From: DASSKW01 sp035690065
GTDB lineage: Bacteria; Pseudomonadota; Gammaproteobacteria; Natronospirales; REEB76
Length of the DNA stretch: 14,905 nt
Direction of reading: 5' to 3'
Assembly (NCBI GenBank): GCA_035690065.1
Contig: DASSKW010000056.1
Span: forward strand, 1 to 14,905
The first letter of the stretch is position 1. Every line of letters starts with the position of its first letter. Under the pieces are notes generated by a model. That model did no database searches. It saw only the letters and a program-made list of their open reading frames with translations, and was not told the DNA's origin. Position numbers and translations under genes: made by a program. This document shows, piece by piece, positions 7,113-14,530 of this stretch.

Positions 7113-7197
7113 ATAACTATCTGATTATAAAAGATATTTATACGAAGCCCGGCGCCTGAAACCAGGCCTCGACCCAGCGAGCCGCCCGGTGGCGTGC

Positions 7198-7226
7198 TTG
7201 AAAAACCACGGGGTCTCGCGTAGCAT
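7198..7226 (+). promoter_or_regulatory. Probable sigma70 promoter of rplM-rpsI
   Basis: TTGAAA (7198-7203) and TAGCAT (7221-7226) are separated by exactly 17 bases. The upstream stretch 7107-7145 is AT-rich but too far away for a standard UP element. Transcription would start near 7233 and leave a leader of about 33 bases before rplM. The prediction rests on sequence match alone. Confidence 0.6.
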
Positions 7227-7265
7227 TGCCGCCTTTTCGCAGACCCTTTTGGAGTCACTTGGTTC

Positions 7266-7694
7266 ATGAAGACGTTTTCAGCGAAGTCGGAAACCGTGAA
7301 GCGCGACTGGTACGTGGTGGATGCCACGGGCAAAACCCTGGGTCGCCTGTCCACTGAGCTCGCGCGCCGGCTGCGCGGCAAGCACAAACCCGAATACACC
7401 CCGCACGTGGATACCGGTGACTACATCGTGGTGATCAATGCGGAGAAGGTGCATGTCACCGGCAACAAGTTGCGTGACAAGATGTATCACCATCACACCG
7501 GCTATATCGGCAACATGAAGCACACCAGCCTCGGCAAGATGCTGCAGGAACACCCGGAACGGGCCATCGAGACCGCGGTCAAGGGCATGTTGCCGAAGAA
7601 TCCGCTGGGCCGTGCCATGTTCAAGAAGCTCAAGGTCTATGCCGGCACCGAGCACAAGCACACTGCCCAGCAGCCCCAGGCGCTGGACATCTGA
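7266..7694 (+). CDS. rplM: 50S ribosomal protein L13
   Basis: L13 is an early-assembling protein of the large ribosomal subunit. The 142-residue length equals that of E. coli L13. Recognisable stretches include KRDWYVVDATGKTLGRLS, LRGKHKPEYTPHVDTGDYIVVINAEKV, YHHHTGYIGNMK and GMLPKNPLGRAMFKKLKVYAG. The ATG at 7266 is preceded by GGAG at 7251-7254, a slightly long spacing of 11 bases. rpsI follows after 35 bases, the near-universal bacterial pairing, so both are read from the promoter at 7198-7226. In E. coli, L13 represses its own mRNA; no specific operator structure is evident in the short leader here. Confidence 0.99.
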   Translation: MKTFSAKSETVKRDWYVVDATGKTLGRLSTELARRLRGKHKPEYTPHVDTGDYIVVINAEKVHVTGNKLRDKMYHHHTGYIGNMKHTSLGKMLQEHPERAIETAVKGMLPKNPLGRAMFKKLKVYAGTEHKHTAQQPQALDI

Positions 7695-7729
7695 ACCCAC
7701 CTAAACTCCAGATTCAAGAGAACGATCAA

Positions 7730-8122
7730 ATGGCAGTGACCACCAATTACGGAACCGGCCGTCGCAAGACCTCGAAGGCGCGGGTGTTTCTCAAGCCCGG
7801 CAAGGGTCGCATCCTCGTCAACGGCCGTCCGCTCGACGAATACTTCGGTCGCGTGACTTCGCGCATGATCGTGCGTCAGCCGCTGGAAACCGTGAACATG
7901 CTGGACAGCGTGGACGTGACTGTCACCGTCGAAGGTGGCGGTACCACCGGTCAGGCCGGCGCCATCCGTCACGGTCTGGCACGGGCCCTGATCGATTTCG
8001 ATGAAGTGCATCGCTCGCCGCTGCGCCGGGCCGGCTTCGTGACCCGTGACGCACGTGCCGTGGAGCGCAAGAAGGTCGGTCTGCACAAGGCTCGTCGCGC
8101 ACCGCAATACTCCAAGCGCTAA
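7730..8122 (+). CDS. rpsI: 30S ribosomal protein S9
   Basis: S9 lies in the head of the small subunit, and its C-terminal tail reaches the P-site tRNA. The 130-residue product shows YGTGRRKTSKARVFLKPGKG near the start, VEGGGTTGQAGAIRHGLARAL in the middle, and the basic end RRAPQYSKR with the terminal Lys-Arg that contacts P-site tRNA. Length equals that of E. coli S9. The ATG at 7730 has AAGAGA about 9 bases upstream. No terminator is visible directly after the stop, so transcription may continue into the tRNA-Gln region, where a strong terminator does occur. Confidence 0.99.
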   Translation: MAVTTNYGTGRRKTSKARVFLKPGKGRILVNGRPLDEYFGRVTSRMIVRQPLETVNMLDSVDVTVTVEGGGTTGQAGAIRHGLARALIDFDEVHRSPLRRAGFVTRDARAVERKKVGLHKARRAPQYSKR

Positions 8123-8148
8123 TTGCCGGGGCACGGCTCCCGATTCGC

Positions 8149-8173
8149 ATTTGGGGGATCGTCTAGCGGTAGG
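8149..8173 (+). pseudogene. Truncated copy of the tRNA-Gln 5' end
   Basis: These 25 bases are identical to 8283-8307: three bases of upstream flank plus the first 22 bases of the tRNA-Gln gene (acceptor 5' strand, D-stem 5' strand, D-loop and the first base of the returning D-stem). Identity stops abruptly; the following sequence lacks anticodon arm, T-arm and acceptor 3' strand of its own. It cannot make a tRNA. It may be the remnant of a tandem tRNA-Gln gene, or a junction left by recombination or an inserted element. Confidence 0.85.
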
Positions 8174-8226
8174 GTTTACCCGGAACTTTTTATCGAACAG
8201 CCAGTGGCTGTTCGATCCGGGTGAAC
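8174..8226. repeat. Nested inverted repeat with a perfect 12+1+12 palindrome
   Basis: The inner part (8192-8216) is a perfect palindrome: ATCGAACAGCCA, a central G, then TGGCTGTTCGAT. Around it, GTTTACCCGG (8174-8183) pairs with CCGGGTGAAC (8217-8226) over 10 bp with one G-U. The two stems are joined directly on the 3' side and by AACTTTTT on the 5' side. As RNA this gives a 10-bp stem, an 8-base bulge and an 11-bp stem with a 3-base loop. The T-run precedes the hairpin, so it is not an intrinsic terminator on either strand. Its function is unknown; a mobile-element remnant, processing site or protein-binding palindrome is possible. Confidence 0.8.
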
Positions 8227-8264
8227 GCGAGTCGGGATGACGAGCTGGAGTGCGTACCAGGGAT

Positions 8265-8277
8265 GGTTCAGTGAACC
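8265..8277. repeat. Small palindrome GGTTCA-G-TGAACC upstream of tRNA-Gln
   Basis: A perfect 6+1+6 palindrome with a central G, the same layout as the larger palindrome at 8192-8216. It begins 21 bases before the tRNA gene. Its right arm with the next base (GTGAACCC, 8271-8278) is an imperfect inverted match to GGGTTTAC at 8172-8179, so the two may mark ends of a small inserted unit. Confidence 0.5.
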
Positions 8278-8285
8278 CGCCTATT

Positions 8286-8359
8286 TGGGGGATCGTCTAG
8301 CGGTAGGACTACGGACTCTGACTCCGTCAACCTAGGTTCGAATCCTAGTCCCCCAGCCA
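8286..8359 (+). tRNA. tRNA-Gln (anticodon CTG)
   Basis: All arms fold: acceptor TGGGGGA (8286-8292) with TCCCCCA (8349-8355), D-stem GTC/GAC, anticodon stem ACGGA/TCCGT (8311-8315, 8323-8327) with loop CTCTGAC, and T-stem CTAGG/CCTAG around TTCGAAT. The anticodon CTG (8318-8320) reads CAG codons. The first pair T-A is the weak U1-A72 pair that marks glutamine tRNA in bacteria, and discriminator G and CCA (8357-8359) are encoded. No separate promoter is obvious, so it may be read together with rpsI. The 5' end is duplicated upstream at 8149-8173. Confidence 0.97.
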
Positions 8360-8364
8360 AAGCT

Positions 8365-8390
8365 AAAGCCCGCCTTCAGGCGGGCTTTTT
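8365..8390 (+). terminator. Rho-independent terminator after tRNA-Gln
   Basis: AAAGCCCGCC and GGCGGGCTTT form a 10-bp stem around a TTCA loop, with TTTTT at 8386-8390. It is a canonical intrinsic terminator placed 6 bases after the tRNA. It closes the tRNA transcript, and probably the rplM-rpsI transcript if no earlier stop is used, isolating the A2M gene downstream. Confidence 0.93.
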
Positions 8391-8508
8391 GTTGTTGCTC
8401 TTATGTTCATGGACCCGTTCAAAGGGAGTTGATAGGCTTCACCGGGTGAGCCACGAGGAGCCGCACCCGAGTAAATCTGCGGGGCGGATTGGCAGGTATG
8501 CTTTTAAA

Positions 8509-8514
8509 AAGGGA
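8509..8514 (+). promoter_or_regulatory. Ribosome-binding site deciding the A2M start
   Basis: AAGGGA lies 7 bases before ATG 8522, while the upstream ATG 8498 has only AGG two bases away. Starting at 8522 also gives a clean signal peptide, whereas the upstream starts would prepend eight or eleven residues, some of them charged. Confidence 0.65.
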
Positions 8515-8521
8515 TATCTCC

Positions 8522-11500
8522 ATGTTACGACAATACTTCGCACTTCGCACAGTGACGTTGATCTTTTTCGCTTTTCTTGGCGCCGTATGCCAAGCGGATA
8601 CCACCGGGATAACCACGCCCACGGGGCCGGTACAGGTTCTGAGGGTTACCCCGCAAGGCGAAACGGATTCCTCCCAGCGGCAAATCGTCGTGCAGTTTGA
8701 CCGGCCGATGGTGGTTCTCGGTTCGGTGCCTCCCCGACTTGAGAATGTCCCGGTGAGCATTACGCCGGGCGTGGACTGCAATTGGCATTGGGTGAATACA
8801 TCAACGCTGACCTGTGAGCTTGGCGAGCGCGGGCAGCCTGATCAGATGGATCAAGGGGATGGATTCCATGTCAACCGGGGCGGCTTTGCTCCGGCGACTG
8901 CATATGAAGTGGTGGTGCACGCCGGATTCAAGGCAGTGGACGGCAACACGCTGCAGAGCGATGTGACGGACGAGTTTTCGACCGAGACCCCACAAGTTGA
9001 ATATGCATATCTTGCGCAATGGAGCGGTCCGACCGAACCTGTATTGCAGGTGGATTTCAATTTACCGATTACCAAAAGCTCCATCGAAGCACATCTTTAT
9101 TTCGATTCATCCGCGGGGCGTACGCCGGTCAGCGTGATGGCCGATCCCGATGATAGCCGCGACTATTATGTGGTCCCCGCCGCAGGGGGCGCACCAGTGC
9201 ATGTGCAGCCGGAACCACGAGCTCTCAATAATGCTGCAAATCAGGCCAACAATGATCAGGTGAGCAAGAGCGCACCTGTTGCAGCACCGTCTGTGCCAGC
9301 TGGAGACCCAGCCCGCTACCACTGGCTTATCGCGGTGGGCAAGGGGGGCAAGCCATTGCCCGGTGGCGACCGTGTCACGCTCATGCAGGAAGCCGGCTTA
9401 TCGACGCCACTGGGCCCGGAACAGAGCGCCGCGTCACTGGCACCGCTGCAGCATTTTTACACCTTCAGCGAGTTTGCGTTTGTGGGCGTGTCATGTGGTG
9501 ACTACGACGGGGCATACCGAGATGAACCGGGTAATCCCGACAGCGCAGTGAAACCTTCCTGTGATCCGCAACGTTACGTATCACTGGTGTTCTCATCACC
9601 GGTGCGCCGGGATGAATTGATCGCTCACGTGCGAGCCCAAGTAGACAAGAAGTCGGTCAACCCTATTGGAATTGTGCCCTCTGATGATGAATGGAGTGGA
9701 TCGGGCGAGCCAAGTGGCCAGGAGTTCCGGGTGTATTTCTCGGTTCCCCTCAAAGCCAACGCGGACTACAGCGTGCAGGTTTCGCCGGGCATGAAGGATG
9801 TCTGGGGACGTGTGCTCGCCCAGGGCGGTAGCGCCCAGTTCCATACCGATCATCGCAAGCCGGATTTCTCGCTCGAAGAAAGCACAGCAGTCCTGGAAAA
9901 GAACGTGGACAGCGCAGTGCCGATGTATGCCACTAACCTGGATGGCTTGACGGCGAGCTATACGCGATTTTTTGTGCCTGATATCAGCAAGGGGCCTGAT
10001 GCTTCGTCAGGCAGTATGCCGTCAGATAATACGGCCACCGAACAGAAAACGCTCGACTACACGCTTCCAGCGGTGAAGGACCTGTCGGTTGCCATGCCTC
10101 TTGGTGTGCGCGGTATGCTGGATGGAAAACCAGGAGTGGTTTACGGAACACTCGATCCGACCCCGACAGTGTCCGAACAACCTTACCGGTTCTTTGCGGA
10201 AGTCACTCCGTATAACGTGCAGGTGAAGCTCGGTCATTTCAACACCATGGTCTGGGTGACGAGCCTCGCGACCGGCCAGCCGGTGCAGGGCGCGCGCGTG
10301 GATATTTATCCGGGCTATCTGAATACGCTGGCCGATGAGCCGAAAAACGCCCCTTATGCGGTGACCGATGCATCGGGTATCGCCATGCTGCCGGGTGGGG
10401 AGACCCTGGACCCCGGCATGAAGTTGCGCCAGCCAAATTACGGTGACGACAGTGCACAGCAGCTCATCGTAAAAGTCCGCCGTGGCGAAGACCTCGCGGT
10501 GGTGCCGCTTAACTATCAATTCGAGGTAAACACCTACTCGGTTTCCCATTACCAGGTGTTCGAGCAGCTAAAAATAAAATACGGCCATATGCACGCTTGG
10601 GGGACTACCTCCGAAGGCATCTATCGTGCTGGCGACACGATCCAGTACGAGATTTTTGTCCGCGACCAGGACAACGGCACGTTCGTACCGGCGCCGGACG
10701 TCGACTACTCGGTATCTCTGGAAGATCCGATGGGGAACATCGTTTATCACCTCGACAAGGTGAAGCTATCTGAATTCGGCAGCTGCAGTGGCGCATATTC
10801 CGTGCCTGCCAATGCGCCGGTCGGTTGGTATACGTTTTATATCGCTGCAATTAATTTACCCGGCATCGGTTTCGGCGACACGCTTAAGCCTATGCGGGTG
10901 CTGGTGAGCGACTTTACACCGTCCCCGTTCCATGTCGATGCGTCCGTGAACGGCGCACGCTTCCAACCTGGCGACAAGGTGGACGTCACCACCACGGCAC
11001 GATTGCATTCAGGTGGACCATATACTCAGGCACAAGGTCGCGTGATTGTTACCCTGAAGGCGGCGGATTTCACGTCCGACGATCCGGTTGGCCGCGATTT
11101 CACGTTTTCGAGCTACGATTCAGAATCGAATCAACAACAGCAGACTGTCAACCAGATAACTGGCGCGGTAGACAATCAAGGGGTGTTGAAGTCGGATTTC
11201 ACATTGCAGGATGCCGGTATTTACTACGGCAAGCTCCTGGTTGAAGGCGATGTGCGCGATGAGCGTGGCAAGTACATTGCCGCGGTAACACGCGCCGATT
11301 ATCTTGGACGGGATCGCTTTGTTGGATTGCGCCTGCATGACTGGGTGCTGCATGCCCAGTCTCAGGCGTCGGTGGATTACCTGGTCGTCGATGGCGCTGG
11401 CAAGCCGGCAGCCGGTTCAAATGTCAAAATCACTGTCGAACGGCTCAACCTCAAAGCATCACGCGTCAAGGGCCCCGGAAACGCGTATCTCACCCAATAC

Positions 11501-14500
11501 GTTCGTGAATGGATCCCCTCGGGAAGCTGCGACGCTGTTTCTGGCGCAATACCCGGTACCTGTTTGTTTACGCCGAATGCACCGGGTGAATTTCGTATCA
11601 AAGCCAGCGTGACGGATACGCATGGGAAGGTTTATAGCGCATCCGTCCCGGCATGGGCGGCAGGTAAGGGTGAGGTAGTCTGGGAAGATAAAGACGACGG
11701 TGCGCTCAATATCATCCCCGAACAAAGCACATATCACGTCGGCGATACGGCGCGCTATCTGATACAGAATCCTTATCCGGGGGCCGAAGCGCTCATCAGT
11801 ATCGAACGTTATGGAGTTCTGAAAAGCTGGGTGCAGACGCTGGATGGCAGCACTCCCGTGATCAGTTTTCCCATAGGACAGGACTACGTGCCGGGCTTTT
11901 ATCTGTCGGTCACGGTGGTGTCACCCAGGGTAGCGAAGCCGCTCGGACCGGGCCAGGTTGACTTGGGTAAGCCGTCGTTCCGTTCCGGTTATCTCGACGT
12001 ACCGGTGGTTGACGATTACAAGGCACTTGATGTCAAGGTAACGACGCCAAAGGATACGTACAAACCACGCGATACGGTGTCGGTGAGCGTGAATGTGAAA
12101 GCGCGTCATGGCCAGGCGGGCGAGGTTGAACTTGCGGTTGCCGTGCTGGATGACTCGGTGTTTGATCTTTTGAGTCAGGGCAAAGATTACTTCGATCCCT
12201 ACAAGGGGTTCTACAGTCTCGATGGCCTTGATATGAAGAACTACAGTCTGCTGACTCGGCTGGTCGGCCGTCAGGCATTCACCAAGAAAGGAGCTACCCC
12301 GGGTGGCGATGGCGGCGTGGCCCTGAGTCTGCGTTCGTTGTTCAAGTATGTAAGTTACTGGAACCCTGCCTTGCGCACCGATGCGACCGGTAATGCCCAA
12401 TTCAATTTCACTGTGCCAGACAACCTGACTGCATGGCGGGTACTGGTGATCGCCGTCAACAAGGGCGATCGCATGGGTCTTGGTCAGGCCGTGATAAAGG
12501 TAAACCGGCCTACAGAGCTTCGCCCGATCATGCCGAATCAGGTGGTGCAGGGTGATTCGTTCAGTGCCGGATTCAGTGTAATGAATCGCACCGGCAAAGC
12601 ACGCGATCTCAAGGTACACGTGGTGGCCAAGGGCGCAGTTGAAGGGGCGCCTGCGCTTACTCAAGTTGTGCATGTCGAGCCTTACAAGCGTGCTGAGGTG
12701 TGGTTGCCGATTATTACCAACGGGCCGGGTTCGGTGGATTTCACTGCAACAGCGGGGGATTCGACCGATGCTGATGGCCTGAAGAAGTCGGTGCCTGTCG
12801 AACGGCGATCAATACTGTTGCATCTCGCGCAGTACGGAACTACCACTGCACCAACAAGCGAGCCGATCGCGTATCCCGCCGACGCGCTGCCGGGCAGTGT
12901 GCAGCTGGGCGTGAATTTGACTCCGACCGTGATCGGAAACGCGGATGGCGCGTTCGCTTATATGCGCGATTATCCCTACCTGTGCTGGGAGCAGCGGCTT
13001 ACCAAAGCGGTCATGGCGGCGAATTTCAAGCGCTTGCATACCTATCTGGGTAAAGCGGTGGTTTGGGAGGGTAATGAAACGATTCCGGCGACCACCTTGG
13101 CGGATGCCGCTTCGTTCCAGGCGCCAAACGGCGGCATGGCGTACTGGGTCGCGGATAACCGATACGTGGATCCTTATCTCAGCGCTTATACAGCTCTTGC
13201 CTTCAACTGGCTGCGCGCGCAGGGTTATGCGGTGCCAGATGAAGTGGAGGCAAAGTTGCATGGTTATCTGCAGCACTTTCTGAAAGGCGATACGGTTCCT
13301 GACTACTACACTCTTGGCATGCGCTCTTCGGTGCGTGCGGTCGCGCTGTCGGCACTGGCCGCCGATCACGGGGCAACAGTCGATGATTTACGCCGATTTG
13401 AACCGTACCTGAAGGACATGAGTTTGTTCGGGAAGGCCTGGTTCATGCAGGCAGCACTTGACCTCGGTAGCCAGGATATTGCCGCTGAAGACCTGCAGCT
13501 GATTCTCAATCAGTCCAACGAGACCGGCGGCAAGTTTGAATTCAGTGAAACGCTGGATGATGGATATAACCGTATCCTGTCTACTCCGCTGCGCAGTAAC
13601 TGTGCGATTTTATCAGCGCTTTCACGTTATGCGCATAGTAATCAACCAAATGCGAGCATGATTGGCGACGTTCCATTCAAACTGGTTCGCAGCATTACGC
13701 AGATACGCGGCGGTAAGAACCACTGGGAGAACACCCAGGAGAACCTGTTCTGCATGCAGGCACTCGCTGATTACGCACAGGCCTACGAACAGACGAAACC
13801 TGATATGCGCGTGACCGTAAAGGCGGGTGCCGATGTCATGGGGACGGCTGAATTCCATTCGGTGAAGGATTCCGCGGTACTGCTCTCTCGGCCATTAGCC
13901 AAGGCTGATGCGGCTCAGTCGACGCCGGTGAAAATCCTGCCGCAGGGTGCCGGGAGGCTTTATTACAAGGTGCAGCTTACCTATGCGCCGGCAACGCTCC
14001 CGAATGCCATCAATGACGGTATTGAAATCCATCGCGAATACAGTGTCCAGCGCCAGGGCAAATGGGTATTGCTCAAGTCGCCGATGGTAGTCGGGCGAGG
14101 CGAACTGGTGCGTGTCGATCTGTATGTCTCAGTGCCGGCAGCACGTGAGTTCGTGGTCGTGGATGACCCGGTACCGGGTGGTCTAGAGCCCGTGGATCAG
14201 AATCTGGCGACCAGTTCCGTTCAAGACACTAATGCCGGCACATTTCAACCTGCCGGTGGTGCATTCTGGTTTCAGTTTGATGATTGGGAAGACTACGGTG
14301 TGCAATTCTGGGATTTCTATCACAAAGAATTACGGCACGATTCGGCACGCTTCTATGCTGATTACCTGCCGGGCGGGCATTATCATCTGTCGTACAGCGC
14401 ACAAGCCATCGCTACCGGTACCTTTGCAGTGCAGCCCGTGAAAGTGGAGGAGATGTACGATCCAGATGTCTTCGGTCTGGGAGCATCTGCGGTGCTCAAG

Positions 14501-14530
14501 GTGAACGATAGCCCGACACTTTCGCCCTGA
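8522..14530 (+). CDS. Bacterial alpha-2-macroglobulin family protein with thioester
   Basis: This protein of about 2002 residues resembles bacterial alpha-2-macroglobulins, periplasmic traps that seize attacking proteases covalently. It has a signal peptide (LRQYFALRTVTLIFFAFLGAVCQA before DTTG), beta-sandwich MG domains including EGIYRAGDTIQYEIFVRD (near residue 700), and a flexible Gly-rich stretch at 1250-1272 that may be the bait region. The A2M signature YWNPALRTD follows (Trp1280), then TVPDNLTAWRV, the thioester motif Cys1488-Trp-Glu-Gln1491, a helical thioester domain with APNGGMAYW, and a C-terminal MG10-like domain ending near KVEEMYDPDVFG. It is longer than E. coli YfhM (about 1650); part of the excess is low-complexity text near residues 215-260 and 490-520. 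ATG 8522 has an AAGGGA ribosome-binding site; ATG 8498 and TTG 8489 are worse. A PbpC gene overlaps its stop. Confidence 0.93.
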   Translation: MLRQYFALRTVTLIFFAFLGAVCQADTTGITTPTGPVQVLRVTPQGETDSSQRQIVVQFDRPMVVLGSVPPRLENVPVSITPGVDCNWHWVNTSTLTCELGERGQPDQMDQGDGFHVNRGGFAPATAYEVVVHAGFKAVDGNTLQSDVTDEFSTETPQVEYAYLAQWSGPTEPVLQVDFNLPITKSSIEAHLYFDSSAGRTPVSVMADPDDSRDYYVVPAAGGAPVHVQPEPRALNNAANQANNDQVSKSAPVAAPSVPAGDPARYHWLIAVGKGGKPLPGGDRVTLMQEAGLSTPLGPEQSAASLAPLQHFYTFSEFAFVGVSCGDYDGAYRDEPGNPDSAVKPSCDPQRYVSLVFSSPVRRDELIAHVRAQVDKKSVNPIGIVPSDDEWSGSGEPSGQEFRVYFSVPLKANADYSVQVSPGMKDVWGRVLAQGGSAQFHTDHRKPDFSLEESTAVLEKNVDSAVPMYATNLDGLTASYTRFFVPDISKGPDASSGSMPSDNTATEQKTLDYTLPAVKDLSVAMPLGVRGMLDGKPGVVYGTLDPTPTVSEQPYRFFAEVTPYNVQVKLGHFNTMVWVTSLATGQPVQGARVDIYPGYLNTLADEPKNAPYAVTDASGIAMLPGGETLDPGMKLRQPNYGDDSAQQLIVKVRRGEDLAVVPLNYQFEVNTYSVSHYQVFEQLKIKYGHMHAWGTTSEGIYRAGDTIQYEIFVRDQDNGTFVPAPDVDYSVSLEDPMGNIVYHLDKVKLSEFGSCSGAYSVPANAPVGWYTFYIAAINLPGIGFGDTLKPMRVLVSDFTPSPFHVDASVNGARFQPGDKVDVTTTARLHSGGPYTQAQGRVIVTLKAADFTSDDPVGRDFTFSSYDSESNQQQQTVNQITGAVDNQGVLKSDFTLQDAGIYYGKLLVEGDVRDERGKYIAAVTRADYLGRDRFVGLRLHDWVLHAQSQASVDYLVVDGAGKPAAGSNVKITVERLNLKASRVKGPGNAYLTQYVREWIPSGSCDAVSGAIPGTCLFTPNAPGEFRIKASVTDTHGKVYSASVPAWAAGKGEVVWEDKDDGALNIIPEQSTYHVGDTARYLIQNPYPGAEALISIERYGVLKSWVQTLDGSTPVISFPIGQDYVPGFYLSVTVVSPRVAKPLGPGQVDLGKPSFRSGYLDVPVVDDYKALDVKVTTPKDTYKPRDTVSVSVNVKARHGQAGEVELAVAVLDDSVFDLLSQGKDYFDPYKGFYSLDGLDMKNYSLLTRLVGRQAFTKKGATPGGDGGVALSLRSLFKYVSYWNPALRTDATGNAQFNFTVPDNLTAWRVLVIAVNKGDRMGLGQAVIKVNRPTELRPIMPNQVVQGDSFSAGFSVMNRTGKARDLKVHVVAKGAVEGAPALTQVVHVEPYKRAEVWLPIITNGPGSVDFTATAGDSTDADGLKKSVPVERRSILLHLAQYGTTTAPTSEPIAYPADALPGSVQLGVNLTPTVIGNADGAFAYMRDYPYLCWEQRLTKAVMAANFKRLHTYLGKAVVWEGNETIPATTLADAASFQAPNGGMAYWVADNRYVDPYLSAYTALAFNWLRAQGYAVPDEVEAKLHGYLQHFLKGDTVPDYYTLGMRSSVRAVALSALAADHGATVDDLRRFEPYLKDMSLFGKAWFMQAALDLGSQDIAAEDLQLILNQSNETGGKFEFSETLDDGYNRILSTPLRSNCAILSALSRYAHSNQPNASMIGDVPFKLVRSITQIRGGKNHWENTQENLFCMQALADYAQAYEQTKPDMRVTVKAGADVMGTAEFHSVKDSAVLLSRPLAKADAAQSTPVKILPQGAGRLYYKVQLTYAPATLPNAINDGIEIHREYSVQRQGKWVLLKSPMVVGRGELVRVDLYVSVPAAREFVVVDDPVPGGLEPVDQNLATSSVQDTNAGTFQPAGGAFWFQFDDWEDYGVQFWDFYHKELRHDSARFYADYLPGGHYHLSYSAQAIATGTFAVQPVKVEEMYDPDVFGLGASAVLKVNDSPTLSP

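Noticed and set aside
8174..8226. Intrinsic terminator for rplM-rpsI
   Set aside because: The TTTTT run is before the hairpin on the plus strand and would be AAAAA after it on the minus strand, so neither direction has the needed U-tract.
8429..8502. Promoter for the A2M gene (TTGATA at 8429, TATGCT at 8497)
   Set aside because: The two boxes are much too far apart to belong together and neither has a partner at 16-18 bases.
8570..8596. Lipobox in the A2M signal peptide (LGAVC)
   Set aside because: Residue -1 is Val, which lipoprotein signal peptidase rarely accepts, whereas AVCQA-D gives an acceptable signal peptidase I site. Not excluded, but not called.
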